Source: Gymnopilus junonius | Lineage: Eukaryota; Basidiomycota; Agaricomycetes; Agaricales; Galerinaceae | Assembly: GCA_015501075.1 (NCBI GenBank) | Contig: JADNYJ010000052.1 | Location: forward strand, 1-64,000 | DNA: 64,000 bases | Direction of reading: 5' to 3' | Part shown: piece by piece, positions 1 through 11,935 of the stretch | Numbering within the stretch: position 1 is the stretch's first letter | Layout of the letters: every line of letters starts with the position of its first letter | The notes under the pieces: model-generated | Database searches by the model: none | What the model saw: the letters and a program-made list of their open reading frames with translations, nothing else | What the model was told of the DNA's origin: nothing | Made by a program: the position numbers and the translations under genes

Positions 1-738
1 CTTGATATGTTCGTAACTGCACCTATGGTCTTGCAACTGGTGCGTAATTTTAGCGAAAGAGACGCGTTCAGCGTTTATAATTATCTGATGCCAATAAATG
101 ATCCGGGTCCCACGCATCTAGACGCGACACAACGCTTCGCAACTGCAAGGTCCGACCTTGACTGGAACTGCCATGATTGACCTGCGCCCTTGCTCTATGC
201 TAGCAACTTTTACAATTGTACTGTTACCACTGCGGTTTCTTGTTTTCTGAGCCTCGCCATCTGCCGACGGAAATTTACCACTTCTCCCAAGTCTCCGCAC
301 AGCTCCCGAGGTGGGGTCGGAACTAAGGGAAAAGGTCATGTAGACCGCACAGAACTGGCTGGGTCGCCGCAGAACACCTAACTATATCTTGGAGCTCATA
401 CCCATATTTTTGGATGCTCTTTTTTTGATGCTAATGGAGTAGTTTGTGGAGGATGAATCTGCTTCTGTATGTGCTTCCTGTGTTCTCTGCTTAGCCATCA
501 CAACCTACTCGACAACGAGCATACATATGACATTATCACGCGTCAGGATTCCACTCCTCAATTATCCGCAACCATTCTTTTCCGTTCGCCATGCTTTGTG
601 CTCTGTCATTTGTCTATTCATCCGCCCTGTCTTGCCGAATACATCACCAGCTATATGCTATATAACTCTGGATATTTTGCATCTATTTCGAGTTCATGTT
701 TTCCTCCCATACAACCGGATTTTTGCCGCAAGGATTTG
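1..738. other. Intergenic, no gene recognised
   Basis: Open frames here are short, overlap on both strands and show no family motif, signal peptide or plausible splice structure. The last part is the upstream region of the xylanase gene and is pyrimidine-rich just before its start codon. Confidence 0.5.
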
Positions 739-746
739 CATAAAAG
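739..746 (+). promoter_or_regulatory. TATA-like box of the xylanase gene
   Basis: CATAAAAG lies about 60 bp before the xylanase ATG, a usual distance for a TATA element in filamentous fungi. This is inferred from sequence and position only. Confidence 0.4.
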
Positions 747-800
747 AAACGAAAGGATGCCCCAATTCATTAAGTCGCTCAAGACTCCCATTCAAGCATC

Positions 801-1549
<749 letters not shown>

Positions 1550-1758
1550 CAATTCATAAGTGCGAGTAAACAGGATTAGCAGGACATGTAACGTAGATAT
1601 TAATTCGGGTGCAATTGTCCTGCAGTCAATCCAAGTTCTATCTTTTTCCTTGCTTTCAGTTCATCGTTCTGTTTCCTTTGGTTTGCGGTTGCGTCATTGC
1701 TCTAAACAATGTCTTGTCCTCCCTTACTCTGAACACTCCATCTCGTCAACACTTCGAA

Positions 1759-3063
1759 CTATAAATCCCTGCTCTGGATACCCAAAATTCTTTTCCTTAA
1801 ATTCGGTGATCTCCTTGATGTCTTGTCGTCGGCTTTTAGCACTTGCTCTGCATTGGCTTCGTTTTGCAAAATTTTAGAATCGAGCGAGCGGAGTGCCTTC
1901 TCCAAGGTATTCAGAACCGTTCATAAATGACGCAGTATTCAAAAGCATGATGATAATATGCGAGTCGGAGAATGCTGTACTACTCTGCGATGAACGGTTG
2001 GAGAGGAGCAAAGTACGGATGGATGTTCTTATTGCGAGTAAGTACGATTGTAGAGTCGTTGTTGAAGAGATGCCAGATGATACGCTTCAGGTTCCCATTG
2101 GCAATGGTATTGTTCGATTGGCTGTCTTGGTCGTGATTGCTTAAGTACAACTCAACGCGACGTCCTCCACCTGAACCGCTCTGTGCTAAACAAACGTGAA
2201 GAAGGACCCAGAAAAATGACTCGAGGTCCTGAACAGCGTCATAGCAGACTACGCGCTCGCCAATACAGGGCAAGAAAGAGAGAAGTTCCCCGCCCATATA
2301 AGGAGGTGTACCCTTATTGTGAATCAGTTAGAATCAATCATTAGCAAGAACTTGAAAGAAAAGAAGAAACACACCGTTATAGACCCATCAGGCGTGCAAT
2401 CAAAACTAATGTCTCGAAAAATCTAGTAGTGATATTGGTCAATAATGTAGCACAAAAGATCTAGAATATTTGACATACTTCTTTTCTAGTGCAAGGTATC
2501 AGCATACCTTGGTTGGACCTTGGGCAACTTATCATCTTTCTTGGATGGTACGTTGCCGTGCTCGAGTTGGTGAAGAATTACCGCTTTACCATATATCGTG
2601 GCAGAAGGGACTAGATAATTCGCTTTTAGTTCCGACTGTGATACCGTCGACTGTGGAGCGAATACCACCCACGCCATCGTACCTCTACCACGCATGATCC
2701 CCGCGTGTATGATATTTAAGGCTTTGACAGTCAGGTACCTTTACACTTGAAGCCGATAATCCATTTTGCAGCAGAGGGGTCCGTAAGATACTTGCACAGA
2801 AGCTCTCCACTAAGCTTGCATGAAGGGGTAGTAATGACACGAGAAATACGGATTTCCATAGTTGAATAGAAACCAAGTGTTTCCAGCGGCAAAACAACAA
2901 AACCAGCAATGAGTGAGGGTTCATCCCTTCCTTTAGCACCAGCTGAAAGGTTGACCCATGTGCCATCCATATATGACGCGAGCTCTTCAAATACGCCGTC
3001 TATTATCTTTGGATCAAGTGGGTAGAGACTGTTGAAAAATTGGTCCCTCGGCAGGATAGACAA
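1759..3063 (-). pseudogene. FunK1-type fungal kinase, probably degenerate
   Basis: Pieces of a fungal-specific protein kinase (FunK1 family) run right to left. The N-terminal part (3063-2731) contains DQFFNSLYPLDP and TWVNLSAGAKGRDE, like the conserved pre-kinase region. Next (2695-2486) comes an N-lobe segment with RGRGTMAWVVFAP. Around 2400 is a catalytic-loop remnant reading FRDIS where FunK1 proteins have HRDIS. After a likely intron comes GTPPYMGGELLSF and then DLESFFWVLLHVC, the typical FunK1 C-lobe. The last exon seems to end with KILGIQSRDL-like sequence at 1759. The N-lobe segment ends early and I cannot join all pieces into one clean frame, so a decayed or mis-spliced gene is likely. 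The family call rests on the order and spacing of these motifs. Confidence 0.55.
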
Positions 3064-3594
3064 AAATCTCGCTTGAGATGCTCTCGAGCATCTTCTCGAG
3101 CATCTTCAGCAATTTATTTCTGCATAGAGATACTCAGAGCGGCCTTTCACATCTTAATGAAGCTGAGAGATATGAGGTGAAACATAGTTCGATAGACTCG
3201 GACTTGCATTACTATAGTACATCCCATCATGTCTGAGTTGTTCAAAGTAAGCACATTATTCGATTTATTTCGTAGGTAAAGTTCATTTGACACTAACCTG
3301 CAGCTTGGAGGAAATGGGAGGCCCTTTTGATCTCTAGAAAGCTAGATTGAATAAGTGTCTGAAGAACGAAAGAATTGAAGGCGATCATCGCAGTCAACAG
3401 CATTTACAATTTTTACGTAATGGCATGATGGAAGCCCGACTCCAACATCTACGCCTCCGGTGAATTTCCTAATATCTAGGGAGAACGCAACCAAAATCAT
3501 TGAGCCCAGGTCCCGAATTTATTCATCTTTTTTCTCGTCCAAGTGCCAAATCTATTGTTTTGTTCCGTCACGGTCATAACTTCAGTCATGAAGT
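3064..3594. other. Intergenic, no gene recognised
   Basis: This is AT-rich DNA upstream of the kinase remnant. Two near-identical short direct repeats of gctcgagcatcttc type lie near 3080-3105. Nothing else stands out. Confidence 0.4.
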
Positions 3595-3820
3595 CCCAAA
3601 GCTGTCCCGGACACGAACATGCCCTCCGAGTCTATTCAAGGAACACAGACTTTGAACGAATATTTATTTGTCTAGAAGCGAATAGATGGAGCTGTCACTG
3701 GTACCACCACCAACTACTTCAGTGCATGGAGGGTTTAGGAACAAGCTTCTTCCGGTCCTCGGTACAGGAGGTTATGAAAGTACCAGGTCTTCCTTCATTA
3801 CCCTTCACTATTCGCCTTAG
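3595..3820 (+). pseudogene. Relic of a GH11 xylanase gene (3' part)
   Basis: Conceptual translation in shifting frames gives SIQGTQTLNEYLFV, stop, KRIDGAVTGTTTNYFSAW, stop, and then GGYESTRSSFIT. These align in order with [32 protein letters not shown] and [12 protein letters not shown] of the intact xylanase at 801-1549. At least two in-frame stops and several indels separate the blocks, and the 5' half including the first catalytic Glu region is not found. This is an old partial duplicate about 2 kb downstream of its parent family member. Confidence 0.8.
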
Positions 3821-5067
3821 CGCAACCAAACTTTGAAGGAAAGGACGTGCCACAGGGCTTTCATCGAGTCCATAGGTTAATTACTCGAGCGAGTGGGATT
3901 CTTCTCAGGAACTGTACGGTAGACGTCTTTGAAACGTCTTTCAGCGCAAGACATCAAGCAATTGTGTGCTGCTATAATTGACTGCATGTCCGACCAGTCC
4001 TGCCAACGGTTTACCGGTTAGGCAGTCCATCCAAATTCTGTTCTTCCAGGTATTAATCACCCCACCAAGAAGGAATCGACTTTTCGGAAGAAATCCTCAG
4101 ATCCAGATAGATTTTGTCACTCCGGATATCTCCCTGCATCCACATGTTTGTCTCCTTCCACCACGAAATAGGTGTCATTCTGGGCCATTCACCTTCTCTG
4201 ATGGAGGGATCTCGACTCGTATTACTGTCGTACAAAGTCGAACCACACAGGCAAGGTTAGGTAATAGCTGCGGGCAGGCATGTTCGTTCTTCGTGTTCTG
4301 CAAGCCCCGACATGGCCGAAATGGGTCTCAAGCATTCACCGCCTCGTCACTCCAAATTATTTTCAGGTCTCCGGAACACTCAGAATGGCTTTCCCTAAAC
4401 CAGATTTCAGCCCTGCAGTGTCTAAAGTGTGTTGGGTAGAGAGGCCTGCATGATGAAATGGTAAAGAATTACATGGCGGTGAAGGACCAGATGTCCAAAA
4501 TTCGGGCGCTCGGGAAGGTCTATACAAGCCTTGGAAGGACAATACACCAGCTCCCAGTGATAGGCCTGAGATCTTTCTTCTCTTAATTTTAGAGTACCTA
4601 TTCATCTGGTATTAGGGCAGGTATGCTTTATTTTTATATGCGATCTAAATCACTTATTGTAGGGAAGGGATTCAGGCACCCCGTCAGTGATTATCTCTTA
4701 TCGGTCTTAGGAGAATTGTTTGCCATGCAAGGATTTGCTTAGTCCCTCTTGTCGAGTCACCGACATGATCTTCTCCACATTGACGTGATTTGCAAGGTTT
4801 TGCAGATTGGCTTTCTCAGGTTTTGTCTTCCCACAAGCATGGGCCTTGTGATTGGCAGAAAAGTCTGCGTGGGATCGCCTGCACTGTTCTCGTTATTTTG
4901 TGGATATTACGCCCAGAGAACCAGGTGCCAGCAGCCTGCGGATATAGAACTGGAAATAAGCTGATATTAATCAAAATTACCCTATGGATGTGTACCGGAA
5001 TATGCCCTACATCGAATCTCGAACACCTCATTGGCACTGGGGCATCACCTCGTGTATGGATTGAATG
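3821..5067. other. Intergenic, no gene recognised
   Basis: Several 60-150 codon open frames exist on both strands, but none shows a family motif, signal peptide or splice structure. The right end is the upstream region of the peroxygenase gene. Confidence 0.4.
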
Positions 5068-5075
5068 TATAAAAG
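5068..5075 (+). promoter_or_regulatory. TATA box of the peroxygenase gene
   Basis: TATAAAAG is a canonical TATA box 74 bp upstream of the peroxygenase start codon. This spacing and quality are typical of highly regulated secreted-enzyme genes. Confidence 0.6.
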
Positions 5076-5141
5076 GCCTCTGTTATTCCGAGACACTCCA
5101 GGGTTCCCATTCCGAAAACACTACGGCCGACCCTCTTAGGT

Positions 5142-6518
5142 ATGCTGAGGACTGCTATATTTTCTGCTCTCCAACTCTTGTGCCTCTGGAGCACTGCGAG
5201 TGCGTTTCCAGCCCACTTATCGCTCGCCGGACTCACCAGAGAGCAGCTGGATGACATTCTTCCAACTTTGGCATTTACGTCCCCGCCTAACCCCCGGGGC
5301 CTCAAAATGATACGTCGACCAAGCTAGTCAACGATGCTGCCCACCCTTGGAAGCCTCAGGCTCCAGGTGACATTCGTGGTCCTTGTCCTGGTTTGAATAC
5401 TCTTGCATCTCATGGGGTACGTTGATCTGATTTTACTGTTCATTGAAACCTCCAACCAACTGATATTTTCCTGTCGGTGGATAGTGGCTCCCCCGGAACG
5501 GTATTGCCACTCCGGACCAGATTGTTACCGCTGTACAAGAGGGTACATTGAGTTGACTGACCCATTTTCGGGGGCTGATAAATGATAATAGGATTTAACA
5601 TGGACAACAGCTTGGCCAGATTTATCGTCTACGCTGCCTTCCTCGTGGATGGAAATGTGGTTACCAATTTGCTGAGTATCGGACAGAAGACATCGGCAAC
5701 CGGACAAGCCCCACCTGCACCTGCTATCGTAGGAGGTCTCAATACACATGCTGTATTTGAGGGAGACACTAGTATGACCCGTGGTGAGTTGACTTTTTGA
5801 CGCTGGTCACCGTAACGATTTATAAACCTGTTCTGCGTAGCCGATTTCTTCTTTGGAGACAACCATGACTTCAACGAAACGCTCTTTGATCAGGTACGAA
5901 CTTCGAGAACATGTCTTCATGGTATGGTATTCATCAATACTCTCCTCCCCTATCAATCAGTTTGTCGAGTTCAGCAATAAATTCGGAGGTGGCAACTATA
6001 ACTTAACAGTCGCTGGAGAGCTCAGGTTCCAGCGTATCTCCCAGTCTATCGCAACCAACCCCACTTTCTCGTTTGTCGCGCCGCGGTACTTCACTGCCTA
6101 TGCAGAGTCCGTGTTCCCCATCAATTTCTTCGTTGACGGTCGACAAAACGATGGCCAGCTCGACATGGTCACCGCTCGAGGATTCTTCCAAGACATGCGC
6201 ATGCCTGATGGATTTTTCAGGGCGAACGGTCCCCAAAGCGTAGCCGGCATCGACGTGGTCGCTGGGGCCCACCCTCTTCTTCCAGGCAGTAATGTGAATG
6301 GCGTTAACACATTCACACCAGACCCGACGTCGGCTAATTTCAGCACGTTCTGTTTGCTCTATTCGAACTTCGTGACTCAGACAGTGGCAGGGCTGTATCC
6401 GAACCCTACCGGCGTCTTGCGCCAGGCTTTGAATATCAACTTAAACTTCCTCTTCGACTCCCTTAACGGGGTTTCGCCAGGGACGTGCACTCAGGTATTT
6501 CCCTTCGGGCAGGATTGA
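5142..6518 (+). CDS. Secreted unspecific peroxygenase (heme-thiolate peroxidase), with an apparent 1-bp frameshift
   Basis: Heme-thiolate enzyme that uses hydrogen peroxide to oxygenate aromatic and aliphatic substrates. Five exons are read: 5142-5416, 5485-5542, 5592-5783, 5841-5893 and 5961-6518. A signal peptide covers about the first 20 residues. The proximal heme motif GPCPGLNTLASHG supplies the cysteine ligand, FEGDTSMTR is the EGD magnesium-site motif, and RYFTAYAESVFP carries the Arg and the catalytic acid-base Glu. The C-terminus has a Cys in GTCTQVFPFG. Corrected length would be 378 residues, like long UPOs. Exon 1 is out of frame by one base at the run of five C at 5291-5295: the reading PPNP before it and PPGP after it need a sixth C. 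Either the gene is newly inactivated or the consensus lost a base. All other exon phases fit. Confidence 0.9.
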
Positions 6519-8216
6519 TGACATAGATTGTATTTTAGGTATATTTGAAACGAATTCATGAGACCATTTTCCATGTCAATCCGGACTTGGAAGGAATCCG
6601 GTCCGGGAATGTAGCCGCGAACAAAAATAGTTGGTAGTATTTGACGTGTCTATTCTTGGAAGTAATTTCTATTTATGGATTTCTTCATCTAATTCTCGGC
6701 AGCTGCCTGCTTAGCACCGAGTTGGCCGATTTATTGCAATCATTCTCTCATGATTAGTGGACATGCAAATGGACTTTCAAATGGTGCCTTTTATTTTTGT
6801 TAGCTTAGAGGAGAAAAATGTTACAAAAATGATTTTTAAACTTCAAACTTCAAGGACTGGCATTGTGTCACGACCGGTGGGTCTACAGTAGAGGTTATCT
6901 GCAAGTTGGATTATTCCTAAGGAATTCCCATATAAGTCGAAGCCCCACCGCCCCAAGCCAATCAGAAGACGCAGAATCCTCTGGTCAAACCTTGCAGACA
7001 ACCTCTAGTACCGAATGCTCGAAAACATTTGCTCAAAACTTGATTTCCCATTTTTACTGTCCTCGATCATTTGAATAATTTGCCAGGATACGGGGACGTA
7101 GACTTCTTTAGGGAGACCGTCTCCTCATGCCAAAAATACTATTTTCCCGCTCCAAGTTTTGACATTGCAGGAGCCATCAGGTGGCAGTAACATGTAGTGT
7201 CGCATGACAAGGTTTCTGGGCTGCTCCTATTGCCGAATAGACGTGTAGGACTATCAGTGTAATTCACCGCCACCCCATGAGCAAGTAAGATTGTCTCGTT
7301 AAATTTCAGATAGTGAGTCCCAAGTTGAAAAGAACAAGTATTGGGAACAGACCACTACACCATATTTCACGTATCGAATTCAGATGGGAATCAGTACGCC
7401 TGCACATCACTACTACTTATGTCGTTCGGAGGATACTTATCATAATAAAAAGAAAAAAAAGTGGCATTGGCTCTGGCAAGTGCTAGACACTTTGACATAA
7501 GCTTTTAGGCGCAAATAAAACAAAGTTCGGTATTATGGTCCCTTCTTGGAGGCATTTTCCCAAGTTACAGTGAAATTTAAATGTTACTTGGTCATATGCT
7601 CGAAAAATTGGACACTAATTTCGAATTGGGACACACGAGGTAGAAGCGAGAGAACCAGACCCTCCAAAGAGTAATAATACAAGATAAATCATAATATAGT
7701 CTAAACAGGCACTGGAAATTTGCTCTGAGCAACCCCACAATGCCGTGCCTTGCAGTTGTTCCGATTCGGACATCGGCGGAATTGATGGAGTGATCCCGTG
7801 CACGGACACATCCTCTCATGACCTCCGCCATCCAGGACATTATTCCGACAATTGTAGCGATTCCGCCGCCTTACTCATCGCTGACGCAGTCAATGCCGTC
7901 GTCAACGGAAATGTTGCATTTGTTCCGACGGTTCATAGTCGTTTGAGAGCCTTAGGAAGCACCCGGCCTGCATTGACCTTCTTTGGACCTTCCGGCAAGT
8001 CGCAGAGCAACCCACACCGAATCCTATTATTATCTTCGGCAAATAGGTTTTCTTTACGAGACTGACAAGGTCGTCCGCAAGGTTCAAGTCAGCGAGCTAC
8101 ACGGAAGTTATACCACCTGTCAACAACAAGGATCTACCAATAAACTCTGGATTTCCCCAGGACCTTGAACCTACACTCTTTGCTACCAACTCGTCGTTCT
8201 TTCGTCTAGTTGACAA
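6519..8216. other. Intergenic, no gene recognised
   Basis: The first part is the peroxygenase 3' region. An open frame of 106 codons at 7745-8065 contains DAVNAVVNGNVAFVP-like sequence but no recognisable family and no matching neighbours, so I do not call it a gene. The remainder is AT-rich. Confidence 0.4.
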
Positions 8217-9761
8217 ATGTATTCTTCAACGGTTAAAAAGCTCTTAGCGTGCGTAATTGAGTCCATTCTTCTCCAGTATACAGGCTAATACCTTTTATTA
8301 GCATTCCTGGTCCAATAGAACTGTCTCCTAACGTCCAGAATGCTCTAGCTCTTCCAACGCTCTCTCATGTCTCCCCAGAGTTTGTTAAGATATTCCAGGA
8401 GTCTCTGGATATGACTAGGTCAGCTTTAGTTCTTATTTAAAATGACCTTTTTGGCGCTAACACAGCTCCGCACCAGAGAAGTCGTACAGACAGGCTCTTC
8501 ATCAATTCCTTTCATTCTCGCTGGTAGTGGCACGTTTGGATGGGACCAAGTTGGTGCCAATCTCGTCGAGACAGGTGACCGTGTGTTGGTATTGAGCACT
8601 GGCTATTTTGGAGACGGCTTCAAAGACTGGTAAGTCCCTGCTTAACTGTCTCAGTCTAAAATCTGATTTAGTCCCCCGTAAAATTTTAGTCTTCAGACTT
8701 ACGGTGCTGAAGTAGACATCCTCAAATCTGCCTTGGGTGGTACAGTCCCAATAAGTGAGGTAGAAAAAGCACTGCGAAAAGCCACGGAGACAGGCACAGG
8801 CAGGCCATACAAGTTGGTCACCATCACTCATGTGGACACCTCTACTGGCGTACTCTCAGACGCACAAGCAATTGCAGCATGCGCGCAGCGCATTAGCCCC
8901 GGAACGCTGGTCGTTCTTGATGCAGTGTGCTCTCTTGCTTCTGAGGATATTCAAATGGATGCATGGGGTCTCGATGTCGTACTTTCTGCCAGCCAGAAAG
9001 GCCTTGGTGGTCCTCCTGGGTTGAGCATCCTTGTAGCCAGCCAACGAACAATCAACGTCCTCGAAGAAAGAATAAAACGAGGTATTAAGAGCGGCTCATA
9101 TTATTCAAGTTGGGAAAAGTGAGTGTCAAACTTCCAGAATTGTTTTAATTGCATTTTTCAATATGGACGGCGTTCCGTTTTGGGGAAAACCTTTCGTAAT
9201 GAAACGAGTCTTTTTCACTCCCATCAGTTCTAATTACCTTTCTCTTTCTTTTCTTTCTCACAGATGGCTCCCAATCATGCGAGCATACGACCAAAACAAA
9301 CCAGCCTACTTCGGCACACCAGCTGTCAACCTCGTACGGGCATATCACGCCTCACTGCGCGAAATTACACAAGGCCCCATCTCACTCTCTACACGGCTTG
9401 CTATGCACACAGCTGCTAGTGATCTGGTCAAGCGCACTGCAGAGTCTCTTGGGATGACCCAGGTCGCCAGGGAGCCCAAAGGGCGTGCACACGGCATGAC
9501 GGCGCTATATGTCCCCGACATCCCAGGTGTACCCCTTGCTGCGGCGGATGTGCTAGCTCAGGTTGGCAAGCGCAACATTGTTATGGCTGGTGGCTGGTGG
9601 CAGAGATTAAGGACCGGTATATCAGGATTGGTCATATGGGATGGAGCGTTGTGGGCGAAGAGGGAAGAGATATCCGCACAATTTTGAAGGTTTTAGAAGA
9701 GTCTGTGAAGGACGCGATTGCGATCAAAAAGAGCGCATTAAATATTTCAGCACGTCTTTAA
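8217..9761 (+). CDS. Alanine/serine-glyoxylate aminotransferase, class V (copy 1), with an apparent 1-bp frameshift
   Basis: PLP enzyme that transfers an amino group from alanine or serine to glyoxylate. Exons are read as 8217-8248, 8302-8418, 8477-8629, 8690-9118 and 9264-9761. Signatures are IPGPIELS near the N-terminus, ILAGSGTFGWDQ, THVDTSTGVLSD, LVVLDAVCSLAS with the PLP-pairing Asp, and LSASQKGLGGPPG with the Schiff-base Lys. The C-terminus reads RYIRIGHMG and ends in ARL, a peroxisomal PTS1-type tripeptide. The summed exons are one base short of a whole frame. The break is near 9593-9595, between VMAGG and LVAEIKD, where one C seems missing. A paralogue lies at 32073-33694. Peroxisomal glyoxylate detoxification is inferred from the family and the terminal tripeptide. 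Confidence 0.9.
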
Positions 9762-10135
9762 AGGGGTAAGCCGAGAATCAGAGCTAAATGTATCTTTTTT
9801 GTGATGCTCTGGTCGACAATTGTACTGTATCTTGCGCGACAAATTGGTAGCAGAATAATGAAGACATATGAGAATTCCTAACATGAAAGGTATTGCACCA
9901 GTTGAGTAAACCATTGACCAGAGACATCTTGCATCTCACTGCCTATTTAAAAGAATAATATAAATTGACCACTTCATGATTGTAAAGGCTATATAACTAC
10001 TCCATTTTAGATGAGCTTTTGAAAAAGATAGGTCTAGATCTAAGTAAATGCAGGAGCTAGATCTTTGGAGAGAAATTTCATTGGTTACTGTGAGTGTAAT
10101 TTGAGCTACAACCTTTTATTCAACTTGTTTTATTA
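9762..10135. other. Intergenic between converging genes
   Basis: AT-rich 3' flank shared by the aminotransferase (plus strand) and the first array gene (minus strand). The segment around 10000-10080 resembles 11830-11900 at the corresponding 3' flank of the second array gene, which marks it as part of the duplicated unit. Confidence 0.45.
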
Positions 10136-11171
10136 CTATGTTTGATTCATCGTCAAGCTCACGCCACTGATCCTGGTTATCTTTTGTATATTCGAGCAAA
10201 GTTTTTTGGCAAGTCCAGGTGTCAGCTGTAGTATACCATCGGAGGTGCAAACGCGATAAGATGGCATAGGTTGATAGGTTTCGGCCTTGATCTTCGCAGG
10301 GGAAATTTAATTAATCGCCATGGACTGTAGAAGAAAAGACAAAGCACCTTTCCATCTTCGACAAGGACTGTCCGATGATATCGTCTGGGCTTCCAACATG
10401 GCCAAGATCGGAGGTCTTTCTTTGGTCTACGAAGCACTCTTGTCAGTAAGCTAATTACAATAACAGTCCAGCCAGTTTTGTCGTATGGTAAGCGCTCACC
10501 ATAAATATGCATCCAACCTGCTTGAAAGTTTCTTGCACCACTTTCCCAAAATTCATCCAGACCTTCCTTTAACACATGCTTGACAGTATCATGCAATACT
10601 TCCACAAAGTTTGCTGTAGGATTGAACAGGCAGTGAGGAGAAACTCGATTAGCTAGTAAGTTAGGAAATAAAAATGACAATGCGTACGATTAGGAACGAA
10701 GTCCTCCAGCGTCAGTTCGTCGCCGGGCGTGTCCTTTTCTTCAGGATTCTCGGTTATATAGCTCTGCGCGGGTAAACATCCAATCACCACAGGAGAATCC
10801 ACGTCGGGAGGTGGCACGTCAAGAAATGAGAATGCAAAAACAGCCTGTTCATGCGATGTCGGTGTGACAATAAACCTGACATGGTAGAAGAGGTCAGATC
10901 GTTCAGGGACTGCATATACAATGTTCACTGGCGTCGTTGTCGTATATGTCCTCGAGTTTGGCCTTATGGGTGTTGTTTGAGAGGTAGAAAGGGTATTTAA
11001 TAGATGAAATGGGAAAGTAATATGATATCTTCGAAATGGGGAATATTTGGTTCGTGTTAGGACGGGTCTGCCGGAATAGGACCGCGTTAAACCTCTCAGG
11101 ACAATACTAGGTATCGAGCTTGGCGTTCGTCTGAGAATGAGAGACTGCATGGAGGCAAAAGACAGAGTCAT
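10136..11171 (-). CDS. Unrecognised protein with mitochondrial-type N-terminus, copy 1 (frameshifted)
   Basis: I do not recognise a named family. Exons 10688-11171, 10500-10613, 10348-10426 and 10136-10291 match those of copy 2 (11936-12999) in order, splice phase and sequence. The N-terminus is rich in Arg, Ser and Thr with almost no acidic residues, like a mitochondrial presequence. Shared blocks include NIVYAVPERSDLFYH, LEDFVPN, LDEFWESGARNFQAGWMHI, GHVGSPDDIIG, LVEDGK and ETYQPMPSYRVCTSDG. Exon 3 is 79 bp against 80 bp in copy 2. The missing base near 10370 separates PDDIIG from VLVEDGK and breaks the frame. The C-terminal tail is unrelated to copy 2. Either this copy is losing function or the consensus lost a base. 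Confidence 0.7.
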
Positions 11172-11337
11172 ATAGACGCCGCAATTGTTCCAAAGTCACG
11201 GCTTTCATTCAGTGTTTGCCTTGTCAACAAACGCCCGTACTTTTTCCCACTGTAGTGATCCTGATTCACCAAGTTGAGTTAAGCGATTTTTCAGTTGCAG
11301 AAAGAATGCAACTGTACATTCAGATAAAATTATATAT

Positions 11338-11600
11338 CTCACAAAATATGGAACTCCAAAAATCAGAACCCATCATATTCTGGGATCCACATCAGAATTC
11401 CACAAAGCTGAGGGATTGTCTTCGTACATATCTACCAGCAGTGCATTAAATATTGCCTAGTTTGGCCAATAAAATATGCAGGAAGCGCGATTGTTTGCGC
11501 ACTGTGATACAGATGTTGAGTAGACTTGGCTCGACCTCCTTTGAGAGGAATATGTCACTCGCCAGATAGTCTCGTTCCCCAGAATAGTAAGCTGGTTCTA
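11338..11600 (-). pseudogene. Relic of a BBE-like FAD oxidase 3' end (oldest array copy)
   Basis: On the minus strand the sequence around 11400 translates to DMYEDNPSALWNSDVDPR, matching DMYGSNLPALRNLKAAVDPQ of oxidase A. Further on (about 11540-11600) the DNA matches the start of the last oxidase exon, including the block ctcgttccccagaa. Stops and indels are frequent and the rest of the gene is absent. It lies directly upstream of array copy 1, in the same position that oxidase A holds relative to copy 2, so it is the remains of the oxidase of that unit. Confidence 0.75.
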
Positions 11601-11935
11601 ATAAAGCGACATAATTTCACTATGGGGTTGAAAGCGTGCTTGGCGTTGGGAAGTGAAGGCCTTTCTGTCAGTCAGGCGAGTAGGAAAATGTGATGTAATG
11701 GTGGTCCAGCAACATCAACACCAACCAGCGGACTATCTTGTGCTACACGTTTCTGGAAAGAAAAATTTGTGCAAAAGAATACCATTTGCATGCTCGTAAT
11801 GTATGGGGCCTGTCGACATAGAAAAGGGGCTCATGGTTGGCCTGTGTAGACGAGGTTTTAAAAAGATAGATCTAATCCTATATGCAGAGACCAGATTTGG
11901 AAGAAAGAAATACATGTGATTTTAGCCATGACTTA

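Noticed and set aside
1560..1877. 105-codon plus-strand frame after the xylanase
   Set aside because: It is antisense to the kinase remnant's last exon and shows no family features.
4140..4260. Possible second xylanase relic (tctgatggagg match)
   Set aside because: Only one short match, out of order with the relic at 3595-3820, and the flanking translation does not align.
7745..8065. 106-codon frame upstream of aminotransferase copy 1
   Set aside because: Some protein-like stretches, but no recognisable family and no consistent exons; it could be a relic I cannot identify.
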